Shown in pieces: positions 7,501 through 10,437 of a DNA stretch of 10,437 nucleotides. The stretch is from Saccoglossus kowalevskii (Eukaryota; Hemichordata; Enteropneusta; Harrimaniidae). The first letter of the stretch is position 1; each line of letters begins with the position of its first letter. The stretch lies in NCBI RefSeq assembly GCF_000003605.2, contig NW_003135833.1, positions 35,460 to 45,896 on the forward strand. The letters are read 5' to 3'. Below the pieces are notes generated by a model that did not search any database, was not told where the DNA came from, and saw nothing but the letters and a program-made list of their open reading frames with translations. The position numbers were made by a program, and so were the translations under genes.

Positions 7501-10425
7501 TTTTTTTTAACACTTAGATTTTGTTTATAAAATGTGAAATTTATTTTACTGAATGACTATGACAATCCAGTGAGTTAACACAACTAATTGCGTCACAGCA
7601 AATCTCTGTGTACCACAGGCACGTCCTATCAGATCGTCATGGTAATTTATGTCATTTTATCCTAGAACAAGCATTGGAATTCTGTCAACCAATGCTTGAT
7701 TATTTGTTTTGCATCTTTTAGTACGCGTTTAGCTCACCCAACAAGTTCTTGGCTTGACGACTTCTTTGATTGGTTGAATGCTGAAGGATCAGTGCCTTGT
7801 TGTCGATATTACAATAGTACAGATGAACCGTTCTGCCCTGCGACTGGTGAGTAAATAGTCTAAAATACACATCCATTATAACAATGCACTTGTGACACAG
7901 ATAGCATTTGAATTCTGTAATTGCATTCATTCTAAGCATATATATATTAATCCAAACATTAAAACATTAAAAATAAAACTTTTAATGTAAAAGGAAATCA
8001 TTGAACATGCAAACATTTGGTGACTTAACTTGTATACAGTGTATTTTTAATTTGTTTTGAGTTAGTATCTCATTAAATTATGAATGCATGCAGCAGGTAA
8101 ACGTGATATTTAGTTTATCGCGAGAAAGTATGCACTCAGGTAGTGCAGGATCGCATTGATTCTGCTACACATTGCTCTGTATTGCCTTTACACGCACTTC
8201 ACACATATTCTTATAATAACTTTGTATTATCTTAAGTATATTGATCCTAATTGCTCATTTTTAAATGTTTATATGCATAAATTTGCATAGTTAATTAAAT
8301 TAGCTTAATTATACATAATGGCATTTTATTGGTTGTTTTCAGTTGGTCCTAAGAAGTCTTGTATCGCATGCCACTCTCATTCTGAGAAGGGGAAAAGACC
8401 AACACCGGAAGAATTTGAGAAGTATTTGCCGTTTTTCTTGGAGGACAATCCCGGGGTTGCATGCAGCAAAGGGTGAGTATTGAATGCACAGAAACCGTTA
8501 AATTTTCGTCACTATCAATTCTTGCGACAAAATTGAGACAAAATTTCACATTAGACGCTTTGAGTCACTGTCTTATAGATTTCAATGAAATATTCACTGC
8601 TACATAACTTCATGATTTTCCTGACTCGAAAATTTATGAAAGTTTGTTTCATTGGAAAATAATTTATTGTCATCATTGTTTTTGCTCATTAATTTAAATC
8701 CTTAAATACTTCTCGCTAGAATTGTTCATGCTTTGTTTAATTTTAATATTTGTGAAATTCTACAGCAATTGGCCATTTATACTCCCACGACATGAAATTC
8801 CCAAAACTTTTGCACATACAAAAAAATTCACAAAATTCCTTGTTCTGTTTTTCATTTCACACAAAAAGTTCTTATTTAATGAAATTTGTATTCTTATAGT
8901 GGTCATGCAGCATATGGGTCTGCGGTACATTTTCAAGACGAGCAGAAACGTACAGTTGGAGGTAAGTGCAGGTGTACAAATGTTGTGATAATAAAACTGA
9001 TAAAAATGTGAAAATTTCTCATGGAGTGTGAGTGAGTTTCTCAAAATTTTGTCTTTACAAATGCCATAAAAACCTGAAATAAGGAAATTCTCAGAACCAT
9101 ATTCATAGATGAATTTGTTATAGACAGCATCAATTCATTCATTCATTCATGTATTTTGTTTTAAAATGCCGCATGCATTACTCTGCATCGTGTTTGAGTT
9201 TCATTCAGCATACGCAACGTATGCAAAAAATATTCGTTTACGCAAAATTCAAACGTCCATGATTTTACACATAGTCGGACATTGTCAATGAGTTCTAGTC
9301 CTGTAGCTGTGGTTATGTTATGTGTCATATGTCAAGCGACTCGGTCAATATTCCTAGGTAGTTTTTTGGTTTTGCTTTTTCTATTTTGACCTTTCTTGGA
9401 CATATATTGACATATATTCGATTCGACTTAAACTTGATCAAATCTGTTTATAAACTGTAACTTTAAAGGAACTGAGCTTTACCAATGTTCATTTTCAAAC
9501 TTACACAAGCATTTAAACTACATACCCACACATCTTTTCACTGTTCGAATGTGCATGGGAAAAGTCACTATAGTTTCACTATGTTTATCTTGAATTGCAG
9601 CGACTTACTTCATGACTTACCACACCATATTGAAGAACTCTGCTGATTTTATTGACGCGTTAAAGCATGCACGTAATGTGAGCGGTAATATCACCAGAAT
9701 GCTCAATGATGCCCATGGTACAGAGGATGAATTTGAAGTCTTTCCATACAGGCGAGTCTTCTTGTAACAACACATCCTATTGGTTATTCAACCCAAATAT
9801 GCATTCTTTTAGCCAACTAGAGTTGCTGTTTTTAATAAACCTTTAAACAAAAGCAATGTATTGCATTTACTTTCTATATACTAGACATTTTCATAATGCA
9901 AATAAAAATCTTACTTTAAAGATTTTTTTTGAAATATTTATTTTTACTCAATTTACCTGATGTTTTGTATAAAACATGAGGAATATAGATTGAAGTCCAT
10001 TTAGTTAAAAATTCTGAAATGATTTTAAAAAATTGTATAAACAAAAAATTTATCAATGAATGATGGTGATCAACAAAATGTTAAATCAAACCAATTCAAT
10101 TGTTAGATCAAATAATTTTTAAATCAAATCAATTCTATTTTTAAATCAAATCAAAACAATATTTTATTAAAACATAATGGTTGTTTATTTGAGTATATTC
10201 TATGTGTTCTATGAACAATATCTATTTATTGAGAATGATACATACTTCAACCTTGGCATTTCACTGGCGGCTATCTTTGTTGTCACTTTCATTCTTCTTG
10301 GGTTGGATTTCTACTCTGCGACGATAATATGCATAACTATTACCATGATTACAGTGGATTTGATGGGAACTATGTATCTATGGGGTATCAGTCTGAATGC
10401 CGTGTCATTGGTCAATCTTGTTATG
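1356..10425 (+). CDS. NPC1: NPC1-like intracellular cholesterol transporter, partial (14 internal exons)
   Basis: Spliced coding region: join of 1356-1594, 1949-2049, 2479-2660, 2959-3087, 3554-3736, 4771-4885, 5771-6036, 6574-6663, 7096-7286, 7722-7846, 8343-8472, 8900-8961, 9601-9751, 10194-10425. The total is 2,196 nt or 732 codons in one frame without stops, against about 717 residues for the matching human segment. NPC1 is a multispanning late endosome/lysosome membrane protein that takes cholesterol from NPC2 and exports it. Visible in order are the second luminal domain with N-glycosylation sequons, a complete sterol-sensing domain containing [16 protein letters not shown], the cysteine-rich third luminal domain with the [11 protein letters not shown] motif, and the start of the last helix bundle with [15 protein letters not shown]. 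Both gene ends lie outside the window. Family membership is very secure. The paralogue NPC1L1 is less likely because motifs match NPC1 closely throughout, but invertebrate NPC1-type genes could be several. Confidence 0.96.
1595..1948 (+). other. NPC1: Intron a (GT-AG, phase 2), carries a 236-bp inverted-repeat element
   Basis: This 354-nt intron has donor GTAAGT and acceptor CACGTAG. Two thirds of it is the inverted-repeat element at 1612-1847, so the non-repeat part is only about 120 bp. An A-rich run follows the element at 1850-1870. An open frame running from 1839 through the next exon is mostly intron and is not a gene. Confidence 0.92.
1612..1847. mobile_element. MITE-like element with 52-bp terminal inverted repeats
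   Basis: The left arm (1612-1663) and the reverse complement of the right arm (1796-1847) match at 46 of 52 positions without gaps. Both begin ATAGA and share the perfect inner block CACATCCTGGTACTTTTGGT. The spacer of about 132 bp is AT-rich and non-coding. Length, long arms and lack of a frame indicate a non-autonomous DNA transposon. A diverged relative of one arm occurs at 6728-6765 in another intron. I cannot fix the target duplication; the superfamily is not assigned. Confidence 0.85.
1949..2049 (+). CDS. NPC1: NPC1 exon b: second luminal domain, middle
   Basis: The acceptor is CACGTAG and the donor GTATGT starts at 2050. The exon joins in phase 2 and ends with one base of a split codon. 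It encodes APASLND, then [12 protein letters not shown], both strongly conserved in NPC1 (about human 519-550). It contains an NDT sequon and one conserved cysteine. An antisense reading across this exon is a shadow. Confidence 0.95.
2050..2478 (+). other. NPC1: Intron b (GT-AG, phase 1)
   Basis: This 429-nt AT-rich intron has donor GTATGT and acceptor TTGCAG. It contains a short TTA/TTAT microsatellite near 2425-2440 and AT-rich TTAATTA stretches near 2270-2285. I see no gene, RNA or clear mobile element in it. Confidence 0.9.
2479..2660 (+). CDS. NPC1: NPC1 exon c: second luminal domain, end
   Basis: The acceptor is TTGCAG and the donor GTGAGA starts at 2661. The exon joins in phase 1 and ends in phase 0. 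It carries [21 protein letters not shown] and NENLSIAY, matching about human 551-606. Sequons NAT, NDT and NLS are present. Between VNNY and the AWEK motif there are about six more residues than in human ([10 protein letters not shown] region), a surface-loop expansion next to the conserved NDT sequon. Confidence 0.95.
2661..2958 (+). other. NPC1: Intron c (GT-AG, phase 0), carries a tandem duplication
   Basis: This 298-nt intron has donor GTGAGA and acceptor ACTTAG. Most of it is two diverged copies of a roughly 100-bp sequence (about 2695-2787 and 2815-2926). An open frame at 2766-2975 is low-complexity F/S-rich translation of the duplicated, pyrimidine-rich DNA and is not a gene. Confidence 0.9.
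2695..2926. repeat. Diverged tandem duplication (~95-110 bp units)
   Basis: Unit 1 (about 2695-2787) and unit 2 (about 2815-2926) share, in order, TTTTGTCTTCT, TCAGTGAGT, ACTCTGTCT, GGCTGTGTCTGT, TTTGAAGTAGAATTGTATGC and AATGAATTCATTT. Unit 2 has about 15-20 extra bases before TTTGAAGTAG. Both copies contain TCAGTGAGT, which resembles a splice donor lacking one G. Confidence 0.85.
2959..3087 (+). CDS. NPC1: NPC1 exon d: TM3, start of the sterol-sensing domain
   Basis: The acceptor is ACTTAG and the donor GTAAGT starts at 3088; the exon is phase 0 at both ends. It begins [15 protein letters not shown], the conserved lumenal-side lead into the domain. A roughly 22-residue hydrophobic helix ([19 protein letters not shown]3) and a basic cytosolic turn (KLTSCQRFM) follow. 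It matches about human 607-649. No initiator is expected here. The exon is too small to appear as a convincing isolated open frame, and it is assigned by homology and junctions. Confidence 0.95.
3088..3553 (+). other. NPC1: Intron d (GT-AG, phase 0)
   Basis: This 466-nt intron has donor GTAAGT and acceptor TATTCAG. A T16 run lies at 3483-3498, about 55 bp before the acceptor. At 3246-3262 a GAGGTTCAAACCCTC palindrome-like stretch resembles a tRNA T-arm, but no A box or cloverleaf is evident. No gene is seen. Confidence 0.9.
3483..3498. repeat. Homopolymer T16 tract
   Basis: Sixteen consecutive T residues lie upstream of the intron d acceptor. The tract may extend the polypyrimidine region or simply be slippage-prone sequence. 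Confidence 0.9.
3554..3736 (+). CDS. NPC1: NPC1 exon e: TM4-TM5, core of the sterol-sensing domain
   Basis: The acceptor is TATTCAG and the donor GTAAAT starts at 3737; the exon is phase 0 at both ends with exactly 61 codons. It encodes [16 protein letters not shown] (TM4) and [20 protein letters not shown] (TM5), matching human 650-710. The proline aligned to human Pro691, needed for sterol-dependent function in the family, is present in the EVMPF motif. This is the best-conserved exon of the window and the strongest single proof of identity. Confidence 0.97.
3748..3800. mobile_element. Partial copy of the TACTGTAAAAT element
   Basis: The first ~40 bases closely match the left part of the element at 4320: TACTGTAAAATA, then TTTATTTTA, a GGAATTAATTTTC block, and a second CTGTAAA. 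No right-hand inverted repeat is found downstream, so this is a truncated or solo end. Confidence 0.65.
3860..4090. mobile_element. Possible degenerate inverted-repeat element (TACAGTCAAACCTGT end)
   Basis: The left end TACAGTCAAACCTGTGTATAG runs into GACCACCC (3885-3892). The reverse complement GGGTGGTC occurs at 4060-4067, followed by a degraded CAGTTTTTCAATACAG stretch in the place expected for the right end. The CAGTCAAACCT terminus resembles short elements I recall from several invertebrate genomes; this is from memory, and the right arm is poor. Confidence 0.4.
4320..4439. mobile_element. MITE-like element, TACTGTAAAAT terminal inverted repeats, 120 bp
   Basis: The left end TACTGTAAAATAATTTATTT and the reverse complement of the right end, TACTGTAAAATATTTTAGTT, agree over the first 12 bp and loosely beyond. 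The outer TA may be the target duplication. It has no coding capacity. It is related to the partial copy at 3748 and shares its terminal decamer with the longer element at 789-1163. Confidence 0.75.
4771..4885 (+). CDS. NPC1: NPC1 exon f: cytosolic loop and TM6 start
   Basis: The acceptor is TTTACAG and the donor GTAAGA starts at 4886. The exon is phase 0 at the start and leaves one base of a split codon. It encodes a short charged cytosolic loop ([17 protein letters not shown]), then [16 protein letters not shown], the TM6 segment (about human 711-748). The human loop is similar in length. It is too short to be seen as an isolated frame; homology and both junctions support it. Confidence 0.95.
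4886..5770 (+). other. NPC1: Intron f (GT-AG, phase 1), carries a TTAA-flanked element
   Basis: This 885-nt intron has donor GTAAGA and acceptor CCTGTAG. It contains a compact, relatively GC-rich inverted-repeat element at 5288-5444, flanked on both sides by TTAA. The rest is AT-rich. An open frame at 5601-5837 reads mostly intron and enters the next exon in the wrong frame, so it is not a gene. Confidence 0.9.
5288..5444. mobile_element. MITE-like element with TTAA target-site duplication (piggyBac-type signature)
   Basis: TTAA occurs at 5284-5287 and again at 5445-5448. The terminal repeats start AGCGGG on each side; the left 24 bases and the reverse complement of the right 24 bases match at 19 positions and share TCACCTG. 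The interior of about 110 bp has no frame. TTAA duplication is the hallmark of piggyBac transposition, so a non-autonomous piggyBac-type element is inferred. The base composition is clearly richer in GC than the surrounding intron. Confidence 0.72.
5771..6036 (+). CDS. NPC1: NPC1 exon g: TM6 end, TM7, cytosolic loop, TM8 start
   Basis: The acceptor is CCTGTAG and the donor GTAAGT starts at 6037. It completes a split Gly codon, then reads [15 protein letters not shown], the TM7 segment [19 protein letters not shown], a [13 protein letters not shown] loop and NWLRPFI (about human 749-837). This closes the sterol-sensing domain. The CC pair and KRQ of the cytosolic loop are as in human; the loop after FCC is basic and proline-rich (SKKEPGPKE) and diverged. 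The ATG at 5758 is intronic and is not a start. Confidence 0.96.
6037..6573 (+). other. NPC1: Intron g (GT-AG, phase 0)
   Basis: This 537-nt intron has donor GTAAGT and acceptor TTTACAG. It is strongly AT-rich with an A/C-rich stretch near 6205-6270. A small perfect hairpin (CATTGTT at 6228-6234 and AACAATG at 6241-6247) is the only structure noted. A minus-strand open frame at 6204-6392 is low-complexity and unconvincing. Confidence 0.9.
6574..6663 (+). CDS. NPC1: NPC1 exon h: TM8 and start of the third luminal domain
   Basis: The acceptor is TTTACAG and the donor GTAAGA starts at 6664; phase 0 at both ends, 30 codons. It encodes the hydrophobic [15 protein letters not shown] (TM8), then [14 protein letters not shown], the conserved lead into the cysteine-rich luminal domain (about human 838-868). 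The wider open frame at 6487-6816 includes intron on both sides and is not the true extent. Confidence 0.95.
6664..7095 (+). other. NPC1: Intron h (GT-AG, phase 0)
   Basis: This 432-nt intron has donor GTAAGA and acceptor CCATCAG. It carries a stretch at 6728-6765 related to the arms of the element at 1612-1847, but no matching second arm is seen. The rest is AT-rich with no gene. Confidence 0.9.
6728..6765. repeat. Solo fragment related to the 52-bp inverted-repeat arm
   Basis: The sequence runs GACCC, TTTAAAGGTCACACATCCTA, then a T/G-rich tail TTTTTTGGGGG. It parallels the right-arm reverse complement of the 1612-1847 element (AACCCCTAAAGGTTACACATCC, then ACTTTTGGTGG). This suggests a second, decayed member of that family. 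The match is partial, so confidence is moderate. Confidence 0.55.
7096..7286 (+). CDS. NPC1: NPC1 exon i: third luminal domain, first part
   Basis: The acceptor is CCATCAG and the donor GTAAGT starts at 7287. The exon is phase 0 at the start and leaves two bases of a split Tyr codon. It encodes [20 protein letters not shown], then [19 protein letters not shown] and [16 protein letters not shown] (about human 869-932). GPPVYFV and the paired cysteines around CGGSGC are conserved. Where human has an NDS sequon after the cysteine, this protein reads NDDS, so that glycosylation site is absent. Confidence 0.96.
7491..7508. repeat. Homopolymer T18 tract
   Basis: Eighteen consecutive T residues in intron i. 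It is likely to be variable in length; no function is inferred. Confidence 0.9.
7668..7698. repeat. Perfect 10-bp inverted repeat (hairpin) before an acceptor
   Basis: CAAGCATTGG (7668-7677) and CCAATGCTTG (7689-7698) can pair with an 11-nt loop. The stem sits where the branch point of intron i would be expected, 23-53 nt before the acceptor AG's exon boundary. Confidence 0.8.
7722..7846 (+). CDS. NPC1: NPC1 exon j: third luminal domain, middle
   Basis: The acceptor is CTTTTAG and the donor GTGAGT starts at 7847. The exon completes the split Tyr codon and leaves one base. It encodes [18 protein letters not shown], then [13 protein letters not shown] (about human 933-969). SSW, DWx and the CC-x-C cysteines are conserved, and an NST sequon matches the position of the human NIT. 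A minus-strand open frame overlapping this exon is a shadow. Confidence 0.96.
7847..8342 (+). other. NPC1: Intron j (GT-AG, phase 1)
   Basis: This 496-nt intron has donor GTGAGT and acceptor TTTTCAG. It is AT-rich with repeated TTAATT and ATGCAT words. I find no confident inverted-repeat element or gene in it. Confidence 0.88.
8343..8472 (+). CDS. NPC1: NPC1 exon k: third luminal domain, cysteine pair region
   Basis: The acceptor is TTTTCAG and the donor GTGAGT starts at 8473. The exon completes a split Val codon and leaves two bases of a Gly codon. It encodes [28 protein letters not shown] and K (about human 970-1013). The CxxC pair, FLxFFLxDNP and the next cysteine match NPC1; the human proline-1007 position is conserved as DNP. 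A minus-strand frame over the exon is a shadow. Confidence 0.95.
8473..8899 (+). other. NPC1: Intron k (GT-AG, phase 2)
   Basis: This 427-nt AT-rich intron has donor GTGAGT and acceptor CTTATAG. Open frames over 8722-8988 (plus) and 8760-9044 (minus) are mostly intron. No gene or clear repeat element is seen. Confidence 0.9.
8900..8961 (+). CDS. NPC1: NPC1 exon l: GGHAAY micro-domain exon (62 bp)
   Basis: The acceptor is CTTATAG and the donor GTAAGT starts at 8962. Smallest exon here. It completes the split Gly and reads GHAAYGSAV, then [11 protein letters not shown]. KGGHAAYxSAV is invariant in NPC1 (about human 1014-1033). The 3' half (FQDEQKR) is diverged from human ILLGHGTR, though the length is the same. 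The last base begins the Ala codon of VGATYF. Confidence 0.94.
8962..9600 (+). other. NPC1: Intron l (GT-AG, phase 1)
   Basis: This 639-nt intron has donor GTAAGT and acceptor ATTGCAG. It contains an ATTC microsatellite near 9133-9150 and a perfect 7-bp hairpin (GCATACG 9208-9214, CGTATGC 9218-9224). A GACATATATT duplicate lies near 9399-9418. No gene is seen. Confidence 0.9.
9133..9150. repeat. ATTC tetranucleotide microsatellite
   Basis: About four and a half uninterrupted ATTC units in intron l. Short and likely polymorphic. Confidence 0.85.
9601..9751 (+). CDS. NPC1: NPC1 exon m: end of the third luminal domain
   Basis: The acceptor is ATTGCAG; the donor is GCGAGT, a GC rather than GT site, starting at 9752. 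The exon reads [20 protein letters not shown], then [14 protein letters not shown], and ends FEVFPY with two bases of a split Ser codon (about human 1034-1082). [11 protein letters not shown] and [12 protein letters not shown] are conserved. Sequons NVS and NIT are present. The position of human Ile1061 is Val here. About three to four extra residues lie before EVFPY (AHGTEDEF). Confidence 0.94.
9752..10193 (+). other. NPC1: Intron m (GC-AG, phase 2), non-canonical
   Basis: This 442-nt intron starts GCGAGT after exon bases ACAG and ends TTTGAG. Both frame and homology force these borders: exon m ends PY plus AG, and exon n supplies T to make Ser, restoring the PYS(I/V)FYVFYEQY motif. All other donor positions except the GC fit the consensus. 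The 3' half is an AT-rich tandem repeat of AAATCAAATCAATTC-like units. Confidence 0.88.
10079..10165. repeat. Degenerate AT-rich tandem repeat (TTAAATCAAATCAATTC-like units)
   Basis: About four imperfect units beginning (T)TAAATCAAA or TTAGATCAAA follow each other with 17-23 bp spacing, ending 28 bp before the exon n boundary. They are low in C/T-rich tract character, leaving the acceptor with only a short TTGTTTATTT pyrimidine stretch. Confidence 0.7.
10194..10425 (+). CDS. NPC1: NPC1 exon n: TM9-TM10, start of the last helix bundle
   Basis: The acceptor is TTTGAG and the donor GTAAGT starts at 10426. The first base completes Ser. The exon then reads [39 protein letters not shown] (TM9), a short turn, [20 protein letters not shown] and [17 protein letters not shown] (TM10), about human 1083-1159. 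[15 protein letters not shown] is near-identical across the NPC1 family. The final exon pieces, with the remaining helices and tail, begin beyond the window. Confidence 0.96.
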
Positions 10426-10437
10426 GTAAGTTTTACG

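Larger units (their letters stand above)
7287..7721 (+). other. NPC1: Intron i (GT-AG, phase 2), with a hairpin near the acceptor
   Basis: This 435-nt intron has donor GTAAGT and acceptor CTTTTAG. It includes a T18 run (7491-7508) and a perfect 10-bp inverted repeat (7668-7677 with 7689-7698) lying 24 bp before the exon. No gene is seen. Confidence 0.9.

Noticed and set aside
7718-7939. Minus-strand frame over exon j, and similar frames at 8349-8549 and 8760-9044
   Set aside because: They are antisense to confirmed exons or lie in AT-rich introns, with no recognisable family.
9752-9757. Use of GT at 9756 as the donor of intron m
   Set aside because: Joining 9755 to 10194 shifts the frame and gives TGA after six codons, while the GC donor at 9752 restores the conserved motif.
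1356-10425. Pseudogene or broken copy of NPC1
   Set aside because: All 14 exons join without a stop or frameshift, key motifs are intact, and 13 of the 14 visible donors are GT. The single GC donor is within a known functional class.
1-10437. Prokaryotic operon, CRISPR array, phage or other microbial system
   Set aside because: There are no long uninterrupted frames or spaced direct repeats. The only coherent coding signal is a spliced animal gene.

Overview
This is a eukaryotic, metazoan genomic window of about 10.4 kb. Exons of 60-270 bp alternate with AT-rich introns of about 300-1,030 bp, and the splice junctions are clean GT-AG with one exception. Fourteen consecutive exons on the + strand (1356-10425) join in a single open frame of 732 codons. 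The protein is clearly the NPC1 (Niemann-Pick C1) intracellular cholesterol transporter. The window carries only the middle and late part of the gene, corresponding by my alignment to about residues 443-1159 of the 1278-residue human protein. The N-terminal sterol-binding domain and the first two membrane helices lie upstream. The last membrane helices and the C-terminal tail lie downstream.

Layout: 1-1355 is non-coding, presumably intron, with a degenerate direct repeat, a C16 tract and a 375-bp inverted-repeat element. Exons at 1356-2660 encode the second luminal domain. Exons at 2959-6036 encode TM3-TM7, the sterol-sensing domain. Exons at 6574-9751 encode TM8 and the cysteine-rich luminal domain. 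The exon at 10194-10425 encodes TM9 and TM10 and ends at a GTAAGT donor just inside the window edge. No premature stop or frameshift is seen, so the gene looks functional.

The introns hold most of the unusual sequence. I see at least four kinds of short non-autonomous inverted-repeat element (MITE-like): a TACTGTAAAA family with TA ends, a 236-bp element with 52-bp arms, a 157-bp element with TTAA ends, and a weak CAGTCAAACCTGT element. There are also a diverged tandem duplication, an AT-rich tandem array, and several small hairpins. The intron at 9752-10193 uses a GC donor and an atypical GAG acceptor. The organism is probably a marine invertebrate; the TACTGTAAAA/TTCGCTAA elements resemble those I associate with mollusc genomes, but that is a weak inference. 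No second gene, RNA gene or undescribed system is supported; the interest here lies in intron architecture and mobile elements.
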